A DNA stretch of 37,021 nucleotides, from IMG/VR virus record IMGVR_UViG_3300043397_000019, positions 1 through 37,021 of that record. One strand, given 5' to 3'. Shown piece by piece: positions 27,389 to 35,268 of the stretch. The notes under the pieces were generated by a model. The model did no database searches. It worked only from the letters and a program-made list of their open reading frames with translations, and was not told the DNA's origin. The translations under genes and the position numbers were made by a program. Source of the DNA: a virus. Within the stretch, counting starts at the first letter, position 1; each line of letters opens with the position of its first letter.

Positions 27389-27828
27389 TACTCGGCTTCG
27401 GTCAGGATGCCAGGTTTGTACTTGCCCTCGGGCTTGAAAATCGTCAGCTTTTGCTGACGCATCTCAGGCGCAAAGCTGATGTGCATCCAGCGACCAAACT
27501 CGTGGATCATCTGATCGAACTTGATGCCCAGCTCTTCGACCTTGTGGCACAACTCGATGGGTGACAGCTTGCTGCTGGACACGTCAATGGCCCAGCCGTC
27601 CATGTGCGACGACACTTTGGAGCCGCCCACGGCCACGTTGACCTCGGGCAGGCGCAGCCAAGAGTTGATGCGCAGCGGGCCAGAGACAGCACGAAGCTGC
27701 TCCAGACCAGCAGCGGCCTTTTTCATGTTCTCCAGCTGCGCAGGATTGGGCTGGTTGCTGATGCCCAAGCGCACGGCTGTTTCGCTGTACGTGGCTTCGT
27801 CAAGGGTAAAGTGTTCGCTGAGATTCAT
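27376..27828 (-). CDS. M15-family endolysin (peptidoglycan peptidase)
   Basis: The 150-residue protein has an HxxxxxxD zinc motif in 'SSHMDGWAIDV' (His75, Asp82), the catalytic Glu110 in 'MIHEFGRWMHISF', and the third zinc ligand His116. This is the M15A D-Ala-D-Ala carboxypeptidase/L-Ala-D-Glu endopeptidase layout. It cuts peptide stems of the cell wall at the end of infection. It has no signal peptide, so export depends on the holin encoded directly upstream (ATGA-type overlap). The length is typical. Confidence 0.92.
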   Translation of the reverse strand: MNLSEHFTLDEATYSETAVRLGISNQPNPAQLENMKKAAAGLEQLRAVSGPLRINSWLRLPEVNVAVGGSKVSSHMDGWAIDVSSSKLSPIELCHKVEELGIKFDQMIHEFGRWMHISFAPEMRQQKLTIFKPEGKYKPGILTEAEYHAA

Positions 27829-28325
27829 TTTTGCTCCAGTATGCTCGGCGTGACGTCTTTCTTGTGGTCATGCGACGCGCCGAAATAGTACGACAGCACT
27901 TGCACGGTCGCCGCATTCACGGCCCCAAGAACATAAATGGCGATTTCTTTGCGGTTGCCCGTGATGTCGGGCAAAAACATAATCATGCCAAGCAAGATAA
28001 ACGATATGGCCACCGTGCCCAGTGCCAGCACAGGGGTCACGATTTTGTTGATCATCGGGGCATCTTGGCTGGTAGCAATCCTGATCTCGCGGTCGCGGGA
28101 GCTGTTGCGGTCAGCAGAATCCAATTTGGCAAATTCCAACTCCAACTCGGTCAACTTTTGAGCAGCTTGCGGATCACCAGCAATTGCTTGAGCCACGGCT
28201 TCCACGCTGTCGGCCACGCCAAATTTGTCGGCAATCATTGACACAGCTTTGCCGCCAAGTGGACCAGCGACAACAGTTGCCAATGTAGGGGCAACACCTT
28301 TAAGAAGGTTAATCAGATCGTTCAT
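27825..28325 (-). CDS. Holin, GTA-type three-span family
   Basis: The product has 166 residues from ATG 28325 (ATGA overlap with the upstream gene; an upstream extension lies within that gene). Hydrophobic stretches lie at about 7-30 (weak), 93-118 ('IVTPVLALGTVAISFILLGMIMFLP') and 125-147 ('IAIYVLGAVNAATVQVLSYYFGAS'). A charged helical middle ('KLTELELEFAKLDSADRNSSRDREIR') and a His-Lys tail follow the pattern of the 3TM holins of gene transfer agents and phages. It lets the M15 endolysin reach the wall. It lies next to the endolysin gene. Confidence 0.82.
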   Translation of the reverse strand: MNDLINLLKGVAPTLATVVAGPLGGKAVSMIADKFGVADSVEAVAQAIAGDPQAAQKLTELELEFAKLDSADRNSSRDREIRIATSQDAPMINKIVTPVLALGTVAISFILLGMIMFLPDITGNRKEIAIYVLGAVNAATVQVLSYYFGASHDHKKDVTPSILEQK

Positions 28326-28819
28326 TTCTTGTGTCCACATTTAGCAGTTTGACAATGGTCGTACACCATGTAGACGCCGCCGCCCACAAGGGCGAAACAC
28401 AGCACCACAGCGCCCACGACCAGGATGATCTCCATCAGCTCCTCACGGGCGCGTTTGGCCTTCTTGGCGCGGTCACGTTCTGCCCGTTCGGCGTGCTTGT
28501 CTTCTTCGTTCATCTCGGCCACACGGACCATGATGTTGTTCCAGATGTCCATGTTGTTGGACGAAAAGAACAGACCCTTGAGCTGTTCTTCAAAGTCGCG
28601 CTGAGACTTGAGCGCCAGCTCGATCTCGATGGCTTTGCCCATGTTGGAGCCGCCAGCCTTCTTGGCCTCACGCACGGCCTTGGTAGCCTCATGTTTGGCG
28701 TCGAAATACTTGCCGATCAACGGCCCCAGGCTGGCCACGTCGTCCACCGTAGCGGAGACTTTTTTGATCATGTTGACGGCGGCTGAAACCGCCGCCATCG
28801 CTGTGATCGGATCGATCAC
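28322..28819 (-). CDS. Late membrane protein with C-terminal anchor, unknown
   Basis: The product has 165 residues. The N-terminus 'MIDPITAMAAVSAAVNMIKKVSATVDDVASLGPLIGKYFDAK' is followed by a charged helical section (about 45-126). One membrane span lies near 128-152 ('MEIILVVGAVVLCFALVGGGVYMVY') and a short Cys/Lys tail ends it. Proteins beginning 'MIDPITA...' with this layout occur in podoviruses near internal virion and lysis genes, from memory. It may be an ejection-associated or lysis-associated protein such as a spanin-like component; no lipobox or spanin pair is visible. Confidence 0.6.
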   Translation of the reverse strand: MIDPITAMAAVSAAVNMIKKVSATVDDVASLGPLIGKYFDAKHEATKAVREAKKAGGSNMGKAIEIELALKSQRDFEEQLKGLFFSSNNMDIWNNIMVRVAEMNEEDKHAERAERDRAKKAKRAREELMEIILVVGAVVLCFALVGGGVYMVYDHCQTAKCGHKK

Positions 28820-28820
28820 G

Positions 28821-29036
28821 TCAGACTTTCACATGGCTGGCCAACCAACCAAGAACACCGGACACGCCGGACATAATGGCCATGCCGAACCACAAACCAC
28901 CCCGGCCCTTGTTGGCAAGCGCCACCAAGTCGTCCAGCTGGCGTTCCATCTTGTCCATCTTTTTGTCCATCACTTGGACACGTTCCCAAAGCACACCGTA
29001 CTTCACCGGGTCAAAGTTTGTTTCGTCAAAGGCCAT
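28821..29036 (-). CDS. Small coiled-coil/membrane protein, XhlA-like
   Basis: Seventy-one residues from ATG 29036, overlapping the previous stop by one base. A helical, amphipathic first part ('VLWERVQVMDKKMDKMERQLDDLVALAN') is followed by a membrane span ('GGLWFGMAIMSGVSGVLGWLASHV'). This layout recalls haemolysin XhlA-type lysis accessory proteins or small holins. It lies in the lysis cluster and could act as a second holin or antiholin, but this is inferred from layout only. Confidence 0.6.
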   Translation of the reverse strand: MAFDETNFDPVKYGVLWERVQVMDKKMDKMERQLDDLVALANKGRGGLWFGMAIMSGVSGVLGWLASHVKV

Positions 29037-30943
29037 TACTTCACCAATGCGTTTTGATTTTCGGATTCTTTGGGGCGCATCATGTTCACAGTGCCCGATG
29101 CTGCGCCTGTAGACAAACCTACGCCTGCCTTTGTTGCCCACATTTTAGCGTCCGTCAACGCTTTGAGTACGGCATTACGCTCGACTGCTGGAAGTGTTGC
29201 CAGCAATGTGTTGGCATCTGCGCCAGATTCCATGCCTTTGGCGAGTGCTTCCATCGTTTTGTCGCTAACCTTGCCCTTGAGTGCATTGGTCACACGGTTG
29301 AACACGATGGCGGCTTTGCCGGTAGGTGGCAACGAAGTGGGTTCCTCTTTCAAGATCTTCGCCAATTGACGGCTACCCATGCTCGACAAACGTTCCATCT
29401 CGGCATCGCGTGTCAGCTGTCGCGCAACGTCTTGAGTTACCTGCATTTGCTCAGGGGTCAGCACATCTGTCAATCCACCGAATCGAGGATTTTGATCTGC
29501 ACGTTTAAGCAACGCATTCTCACCACGACCCAGCACATTCAGAAAAGGAGTTACACGTTCACCGCCGCCGCCCTTTTGAAGCACGGATGCCATTTCGTTC
29601 AGCACTTGGGCTTGATTGACCGGCTCAGACAATTTACTATGTAGCCAACGAGCACCACCATATTGAGGTGAAATTTCATCGATGGCGTTGAGCAATTGCG
29701 ATTTTGTGTTCTGCAATGCGTTGGCGCTGTATTTCTGCAAAGCCGTCGCAGCATTTGGACTTTTAAACTGCGAGTCAATTGCCAGCTTCATGTAATGCAA
29801 CCCCTCGAGTGTGCTCATTGGGTCTTTACCCAAATTGACACCTTTGGTCGCAGCTAAATCAATTGCTGTTTTTTCTGCCGCAGCGATGGCCGGGTTACCT
29901 TTAAGCGCTTGCAATGCTGGCGAAAGTTCAGCTTCAAATGTTGGGCCTGCTGTTCCAGACAATGAACGAGAAGCTTGTTCCTGTGCGACCAACTGAGCCA
30001 ATCGCACTTTATCTGCCGCCATTGCACCACCGTAAGTAGCAGCAGACCCAAGATCACGAACAGCCAGTGCGTTTTGAAGGTCAGGTGTCACACTACGCAG
30101 TGCATTCATGCGTGCTGCTTCTTCTCGCAAGACACGTTCAGCAGCAGGGCCAGATCGTTCTTGAGCAGCGCGAGTGCCCATAGCTTGAAGCACAGGTGCG
30201 GTAATACCGGCTTCTTGCACAGCCTGTGCCGCAGTCAGTTCAGGATTGGCTTGAGCAAGTGCTGCGCGGATCTCGGGCAATTTGTCGCCTGAGATCTGAC
30301 GCAAAATTTTTCCTGCTTTGATTTGGAACAGGTTACCTGAGGTGGCGTCCTGAATCCATCCTGCGGCTTTGGCGGCAGCAGGAATTGCAATCGGTGCAGC
30401 GGCACCAATGGTGCCACCAACTGCGGCACCAAGAGCTTGATCGCTCAGTTTCTGAGTGCCAGGTTGTGCAGCGCCTGTAATGGCACCGACTTTGGCACCC
30501 TCTTTGACAGCTTGCATCACTGTGCCAGCTTTACCTGCTGCTCCGACAGGCAATGCTATGCCTGCAACAGTGCCAGCAATATCGACAGGCTTTGCGCCAA
30601 ACATTGCCTCAGGTGAAGACGCAGCCATGCCACGTTCTTTCATCGCCTGAACTTCATTCCACCAATCGGAAATTGCTTTGCTGACGACAGGTTTCTGGCC
30701 AATCTTTTCATTGATCCAGTCACCCACGTTTGCGCCGAGTTGCACAGCGCCGACAAGAGGCGTTGCCGCACCAAGTGCCATCCGGGCAACAGGTGTTGCC
30801 AAAGCAAGCTCTGCTGTGGTGGCTTTTTGCCGAGGTGTCGGAGCGCTTGGTTCAGATGGAGCCGCAGAATAAGACTGACCGGAAGCCTTGGCTTCCAGTT
30901 CAGCCATGCGGCGTAAAGCCATCAGTTCTTCTCTTGGGTCCAT
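29036..30943 (-). CDS. Large internal virion / DNA-ejection-type protein
   Basis: The 635-residue protein has an Ala/Pro-rich N-terminus and two Gly/Ala-rich hydrophobic helices (about 45-75 and 118-170, 'VDIAGTVAGIALPVGAAGKAGTVMQAV', 'AAVGGTIGAAAPIAIPAAA'). A long helical Ala/Gln/Leu-rich body follows (about 210-600). Large helical proteins with membrane-active glycine-rich segments at this place are ejection proteins in P22-like phages (gp16, gp20), which leave the capsid to form a channel through the envelope. There is no specific motif; the call rests on position, size and composition. Confidence 0.65.
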   Translation of the reverse strand: MDPREELMALRRMAELEAKASGQSYSAAPSEPSAPTPRQKATTAELALATPVARMALGAATPLVGAVQLGANVGDWINEKIGQKPVVSKAISDWWNEVQAMKERGMAASSPEAMFGAKPVDIAGTVAGIALPVGAAGKAGTVMQAVKEGAKVGAITGAAQPGTQKLSDQALGAAVGGTIGAAAPIAIPAAAKAAGWIQDATSGNLFQIKAGKILRQISGDKLPEIRAALAQANPELTAAQAVQEAGITAPVLQAMGTRAAQERSGPAAERVLREEAARMNALRSVTPDLQNALAVRDLGSAATYGGAMAADKVRLAQLVAQEQASRSLSGTAGPTFEAELSPALQALKGNPAIAAAEKTAIDLAATKGVNLGKDPMSTLEGLHYMKLAIDSQFKSPNAATALQKYSANALQNTKSQLLNAIDEISPQYGGARWLHSKLSEPVNQAQVLNEMASVLQKGGGGERVTPFLNVLGRGENALLKRADQNPRFGGLTDVLTPEQMQVTQDVARQLTRDAEMERLSSMGSRQLAKILKEEPTSLPPTGKAAIVFNRVTNALKGKVSDKTMEALAKGMESGADANTLLATLPAVERNAVLKALTDAKMWATKAGVGLSTGAASGTVNMMRPKESENQNALVK

Positions 30944-30946
30944 GAT

Positions 30947-32347
30947 TTACTTTCCGAATCGTGCGCGAAGTTGCTGCAATTCTGCCTGTTCTGCGGGAGA
31001 AAGGCCACCTGTGGTAGCAGGTGTGGGACCACGACCACGAGCAGCTTCGCGTGACGCTTTCAATTCAGAGCTGGCAGTGCCAGCAGCTTCACGCGAAATA
31101 GCCATTTCTTGCTGCATGACGTCAAGAATAGCACCAAGCTGGCCTTGTGAGTACGCAGAGTTGATGACTTCGCGTGCGTGATTTTTGTCGGACACGGTGG
31201 GCGCGCCAGTTGGGCTGATAGCGCGAGCGTACGAGTTAACCAACGCGTTGATAGATGTATTGAGCTGAACGATTTCTTTGCTACCGGTGCCTTTAGCCAC
31301 GGCATTGGAAATGGCGTTGAGCGAAGGAAATTCACTGCGGTCAACTTTGTCTGACAATTCGCGAACCACGTCAACCATCTTATTAGCTTCGTTGGCGGCG
31401 GTAGACATTTTGGCGGTTTGTGTTGCCAGTGATTTTTCGGATGCCGTTGCACCTGCGGCAGAAACACCCAGTTCCAATACGTTGGCGTCAGGGTTTGACA
31501 ACAACGTAGTAGCCAAGATTTTGGCGTTACGACCATTGACGCGGTTCGGGTCCAGTCGGCCTTCAATAATGGCTTTGCTGATCGCAGCGTTTTCCGCTGG
31601 ATCAAGTCCTGCACCTTCTTTGGCCAGCCGATCTTGTGCCACTCTGAGCTGACCTTGCTGAACAGCCAAGTGGCCTTTTTCGTACTCAGTCATTGTTTTC
31701 TTGGACTCACTCAAAGTCGTAGGCGCGCCGCCAAAAGCAGGCACGGCAGAAACGCGAGAGGTGTTGCCAAGATTTTCTGTGACAATTTGTGGTTTCAATT
31801 CACCGGCTGTTGCGCCAGCCTGCGCCAGCAATGTTCTGCGGGCGTCAGGCGTCAAGTCCAACAACTGTTTAACAGTCATATCGACTTGTTCAGGTGTGTA
31901 GATGCCTTGCAGCACCGCGTCTTGACCCCAAGAAATTACGTTTTCATTGGAAGGATTGGCGGACAGATTTCGTTTGAGTTCGTCGCCAAACTTACGGCGA
32001 GCTGCCGTAAGATCAAATTCAGCTTTCTTGCGTACTGCTTCTTCTTGTTGCGCTTTAAGCAATTTGGCCTGAACATCAGGAATCATGTGACCCGCGCCAC
32101 CTTTGGCCAGTTCGCTCAAAATCAATGAGTTGTTGACTTCACCGGTTTGAGGGTTGATGCCTTTTTGATATGCCGCAGCCAAGGCATTTTGAGCCAAGTC
32201 CTGGCGCTTCGCAGCTTCAAGCTGGTACTGCGCCATTGCATTTTGGTTCTGCGCATTTTGAATCTGCGCAATTGCACCATATTGCGCCAAAGGGTTGGCA
32301 ATTTCAATGGGTTTGACGCCCAGCGCGATGTTTGGATCAAGTGCCAT
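30947..32347 (-). CDS. Internal virion / ejection-type protein
   Basis: The product has 466 residues from ATG 32347 (GGGGAG ribosome site; a 7-residue upstream extension is unlikely). The N-terminus 'ALDPNIALGVKPIEIANPLAQYGAIAQIQNAQNQNAMAQYQLE' is a pattern common in environmental podovirus structural proteins. The rest is helical and rich in Gln, Ala, Lys and Asn, with 'LDLTPDARRTLLAQAGATAGEL' and a long coiled section near 290-440. It is probably the P22 gp20 counterpart by order (after the gp7-like gene). Sequence alone does not prove this. Confidence 0.65.
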   Translation of the reverse strand: MALDPNIALGVKPIEIANPLAQYGAIAQIQNAQNQNAMAQYQLEAAKRQDLAQNALAAAYQKGINPQTGEVNNSLILSELAKGGAGHMIPDVQAKLLKAQQEEAVRKKAEFDLTAARRKFGDELKRNLSANPSNENVISWGQDAVLQGIYTPEQVDMTVKQLLDLTPDARRTLLAQAGATAGELKPQIVTENLGNTSRVSAVPAFGGAPTTLSESKKTMTEYEKGHLAVQQGQLRVAQDRLAKEGAGLDPAENAAISKAIIEGRLDPNRVNGRNAKILATTLLSNPDANVLELGVSAAGATASEKSLATQTAKMSTAANEANKMVDVVRELSDKVDRSEFPSLNAISNAVAKGTGSKEIVQLNTSINALVNSYARAISPTGAPTVSDKNHAREVINSAYSQGQLGAILDVMQQEMAISREAAGTASSELKASREAARGRGPTPATTGGLSPAEQAELQQLRARFGK

Positions 32348-32349
32348 GA

Positions 32350-33072
32350 TTAGATCTCCCCAGTCCATGCTGGAAGTGCAGTACTTCCACCAGTCGGAGT
32401 GTAGACGTTTCCGGCACCGTATTGATTCACCAATCGTTGATTTTGCAAAGCGTTGACCAGATTGTTGCCTTGGTTGTAGTTCAAATATGTACCCAACCCA
32501 CTGTTGACAGCGTTGGCCATACCTACAGTACCTGCTGCACTGGCTGCTGCGCCACCTGTCAAATAGTTGCCAACTGCGCCAGCGTTGGCCGCGCCCATTG
32601 CGCCCAAGTTTTGTGCTGTGGTCTGGCCAACGCCTGCCAGTGATTGCAACGGGTTCAGCTGCGCTTGACGTTCAGCTTGATAGCGGTTAAATGCGTTGGT
32701 GTATTCCTGTGACGCCATGTCTTGACCATACCGCGTAGCCGCTTTCAAAGCGCCGCCAGAGATCAAGCCGCCCCGCGCTGCTGCGCTGCGATCAAGCGCT
32801 TTTTGACCTTCAGACAAACGAAAAGCATAGCCTGGGTCTTGCTGAAACTGATCCATGCCGAACTTTTGATAGTTCGTGGCCAAAGGCACAAGCGCGTTTA
32901 GTGCAGTTTGGCCAGCTTGCATCCACGGCATTTGATCTTGCCGAGTCTGCTGGTATTGCGCATTTTGAAGATCAGCCGCACGGTTAGCTGCGTTTGCTTG
33001 CGTGCTGGCGGCTCGATTAGAAGATAACGCCCCGAGCGCTGCGCTGCCCAAAATTGCTGTTTCAATACCCAT
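32350..33072 (-). CDS. DNA ejection protein, P22 gp7-like
   Basis: The product has 240 residues from ATG 33072, which follows the previous stop by 1 base and uses AAGGAG. The N-terminus 'ETAILGSAALGALSSNRAASTQANAANRAADLQNAQYQQT', with 'MPWMQAGQTALNALVPL' and 'FQQDPGYAFRLSEGQKALDRSAAARGGLISGGALKA', is characteristic of the small ejection/injection protein family (P22 gp7: 229 residues). The Ala/Gly/Gln-rich C-terminus is flexible. It is first of three ejection-type genes, matching the P22 order gp7-gp20-gp16. Confidence 0.75.
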   Translation of the reverse strand: MGIETAILGSAALGALSSNRAASTQANAANRAADLQNAQYQQTRQDQMPWMQAGQTALNALVPLATNYQKFGMDQFQQDPGYAFRLSEGQKALDRSAAARGGLISGGALKAATRYGQDMASQEYTNAFNRYQAERQAQLNPLQSLAGVGQTTAQNLGAMGAANAGAVGNYLTGGAAASAAGTVGMANAVNSGLGTYLNYNQGNNLVNALQNQRLVNQYGAGNVYTPTGGSTALPAWTGEI

Positions 33073-33073
33073 T

Positions 33074-33433
33074 TCAGTTCTCCTTGACAAGCATTCCGCT
33101 GTCAGATTCTTTAAAGCCAAGCCGTTTCAGAATATCGTACATATAATCGTGTCCCGGCGTAACTTTGGTCGTCACTCTTGGCCCTTCAAAAAGCTGCCTT
33201 AGCAGCCCTTTGGTAACCCACACACGCCGCCATTCAGGAAGAATAGAGACGTGTATTTCGTCATTTTTACGATACGCCGCGCCGATAATTTGATCGTCGC
33301 GCTTGATTGCCTTGATTATCCAATCTTTTACGGCGTTTCGGTAGTCTTCAAACGATATTGGCGCGTTCCAATCCGTAGCGTCGTAACCTACGCGCAGCGC
33401 AGCCTCACGATCATCTACGAGTTGGGTTGGCAT
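33074..33433 (-). CDS. GNAT-like small protein (P22 gp14 / T7 gp13 position)
   Basis: The product has 119 residues. The sequence 'DDQIIGAAYRKNDEIHVSILPEWRRVWVTKGLLRQLF' followed by 'YMYDILKRLGFKESDSGMLVKE' reads like the central strands and the final 'LGF' motif of a GNAT acetyltransferase, although the acetyl-CoA P-loop (Q/RxxGxG/A) is absent. Similar acetyltransferase-like proteins lie next to ejection genes in T7-like and P22-like phages. A head-assembly or ejection helper role is inferred. ATGA-type overlaps join it to its neighbours. Confidence 0.55.
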   Translation of the reverse strand: MPTQLVDDREAALRVGYDATDWNAPISFEDYRNAVKDWIIKAIKRDDQIIGAAYRKNDEIHVSILPEWRRVWVTKGLLRQLFEGPRVTTKVTPGHDYMYDILKRLGFKESDSGMLVKEN

Positions 33434-33768
33434 CAGGTCACCTCGCGGCCAGAAACGCGAATGTTGATGGCGCTGGCGGTGCCTGCCAAAGTCGAAATGA
33501 AGTCACCTGCGCCCAAGACCTGACCCACCAGTTCGGGGAACGTGTAGACCTCGGACGGCTGAAGCGTCTTGGTCTTGGTGATCAAGTTGGTGTTGCCAGC
33601 CGAGCCAGCGGTGGTCACCAGGTTCACCGAGATCGTGGCAGCCGAGCCGCTGATGTTGGTCGCCGTGAACTTGTCGATGATGGTGGTCACACCGTTGGCT
33701 GTGTATTGTGTTGTCTGGCTGTTCTCGGCGTATTTGGCCGGAACGAGGACTTTGACGGTGACTGTCAT
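33433..33768 (-). CDS. Small beta-rich structural protein
   Basis: The product has 111 residues made almost wholly of beta-type segments: 'MTVTVKVLVPAKYAENSQTTQYTANGVTTIIDKFTATNISG', 'KTLQPSEVYTFPELVGQVLGAGDFIST', and 'SAINIRVSGREVT'. Such short beta-sandwich proteins sit beside fibre genes in many podoviruses. It may be a fibre-associated or decoration protein. It is tightly packed between the fibre gene (3 bases) and the GNAT-like gene (1-base overlap). Confidence 0.6.
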   Translation of the reverse strand: MTVTVKVLVPAKYAENSQTTQYTANGVTTIIDKFTATNISGSAATISVNLVTTAGSAGNTNLITKTKTLQPSEVYTFPELVGQVLGAGDFISTLAGTASAINIRVSGREVT

Positions 33769-33771
33769 GGA

Positions 33772-35268
33772 TTACTCCAAAAGAAGGATGTTGTTAGGCA
33801 CGTATTGTGTCATCAGCCAATTAGAGCCATCAGACACGAGTGTCGCAGAATCTCCTGAGCTTGCCAAGAGGATCGAAGTGCCAGCAGCACCGCCAGCCAA
33901 GGGTACAACGTTGCTCGATGCGGACACCAGCGCCTGGGCCTGGTAGTTCTGGAAGTGCAGCACTCGGCCAGAATACGAGGAGGCTGCTGGCAGCGTCGCC
34001 GTGCAGGTCGAACCCGATTTGTTGTTGATCAGCCAAAGATCAGTCGCTGCCACACTGAAGTCGGCAGTCTTGGTGACCGGCGCAGACACGCTCTGTTTGT
34101 TGTTGAACGTGTTCCAGTCAGTCGAGGTCAGATAGCCGTTCGTGCTGGTGTTGGCCGCAGCCATGCTGATTGCAGGAGTCGTGCCACCCGAGGACACCAC
34201 AGGCGCTGTACCGGTTACCGACGTGACGTAGGTTCCGGCAGGCTGCTTATTGTTGAACGTGTTCCAGTCCGTGCTGCTCAGGTAACCGTTGCTGGCCGTG
34301 CCCGACTGAGTGATGCTCAAGGTGCCAGCCGAGTACGACAGCGGGGCGTTGACCGTGGTGGCCGCCAGCGCGGTGCCGTTGCCATACAGCAGGCCCGTGA
34401 TCGACGTAGTGAGCGTAAGGGACGGCGTTGTGCCACCGCTGGATGTGCCAGCAAATCCATTGGCAGACGCCACCGACACAGCGGTCAAGTAAGACCCAGC
34501 AGGCTGCTTGTTGTTAAACGTGTTCCAGTCGGTCGAGGTCAAATAACCAGATTGGCTGGTGGTGGCTTGCTGGATCGTCAGGTTCGGCGTTGTCCCGCCG
34601 CTGGACGCCAACGGTGTGGATGCCGTCACCGATGTGACAGTACCGCCGGAGCCTGTGGCTGACAGCGTGCCACCTGCAAAGCTGACACCCGTGCCGATTG
34701 TGACGTTGCTGAACCCACCGCTACCGTTGCCGTACAAGATCGACGTACCACTGGTGGCTGGCGCTTTGCTGTTGAACGTGTTCCAGTCCGTCGAAGTCAG
34801 GTAGCCGTCAGTCGATGCGCTGGCAGCAGCCATGCTGATGTTGGGCGCAGTGCCCCCGCTGGACACGACCGGTGCAGTACCTGTGACTTCAGTCACCGTA
34901 CCTTGTGTCGGTGGGGGCGTCATGTTCAGCGCATCGACCTGCTTTTGCAACTCGGCAATCTGGGATAGCAGCGCGGACGACTGATCCACCAAACCAGCAG
35001 CTTCAATCTGCTTGGTCAGCTCGGCGCTCAGGTCCACGGGCACCGGCTGGGTGTCCACGTTCTGCGCCAGCGCTTGCAGGGCAGCATCGTAGGAAGAAAT
35101 CAGCGATTCGGAACTTGGCCCCAAATCCCCATCGTCCACAATTGTCGCAGCGTTGAGCAGCGATATGAAAAACATGTACCATGCCCTGTCGATCAACCCT
35201 GTGCGAGGGTCGATCAACGGCACCCGTGGGGGCGTGATGGGCGTGGGCGTTGCGTTAGGACTAGGCAT
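33772..35268 (-). CDS. Repeat-containing tail fibre / virion appendage protein
   Basis: The product has 498 residues. The N-terminus 'PPRVPLIDPRTGLIDRAWYMFFISLLN' looks like a virion-attachment segment I associate with phage fibres. A coiled coil ('AELTKQIEAAGLVDQSSALLSQIAELQKQVDAL') follows near 90-125. Then come four copies of GYL(T/S)STDWNTFN(N/S)K (about 165, 250, 335 and 390) within Thr/Ser/Gly-rich beta sequence, and a C-terminal domain (about 410-498). The repeat is also strong in the DNA (18-mer at 34102, 34252, 34513, 34771). Its start overlaps the gp10-like gene by 8 bases, where P22 has gp26. Role: adhesin or tail needle/fibre. Confidence 0.72.
   Translation of the reverse strand: MPSPNATPTPITPPRVPLIDPRTGLIDRAWYMFFISLLNAATIVDDGDLGPSSESLISSYDAALQALAQNVDTQPVPVDLSAELTKQIEAAGLVDQSSALLSQIAELQKQVDALNMTPPPTQGTVTEVTGTAPVVSSGGTAPNISMAAASASTDGYLTSTDWNTFNSKAPATSGTSILYGNGSGGFSNVTIGTGVSFAGGTLSATGSGGTVTSVTASTPLASSGGTTPNLTIQQATTSQSGYLTSTDWNTFNNKQPAGSYLTAVSVASANGFAGTSSGGTTPSLTLTTSITGLLYGNGTALAATTVNAPLSYSAGTLSITQSGTASNGYLSSTDWNTFNNKQPAGTYVTSVTGTAPVVSSGGTTPAISMAAANTSTNGYLTSTDWNTFNNKQSVSAPVTKTADFSVAATDLWLINNKSGSTCTATLPAASSYSGRVLHFQNYQAQALVSASSNVVPLAGGAAGTSILLASSGDSATLVSDGSNWLMTQYVPNNILLLE
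34102..34788. repeat. Four direct repeats inside the fibre gene
   Basis: GTTGAACGTGTTCCAGTC occurs at 34102-34119, 34252-34269 and 34771-34788, and with one change at 34513-34530. Longer similarity spreads around each copy. They encode the NTFNNK motif of the fibre repeats and could recombine to change fibre length. Confidence 0.85.

Noticed and set aside
28322-28819. Inner-membrane spanin
   Set aside because: The single span is C-terminal rather than N-terminal, and there is no embedded or following lipoprotein frame, so the call was left as an unknown membrane protein.
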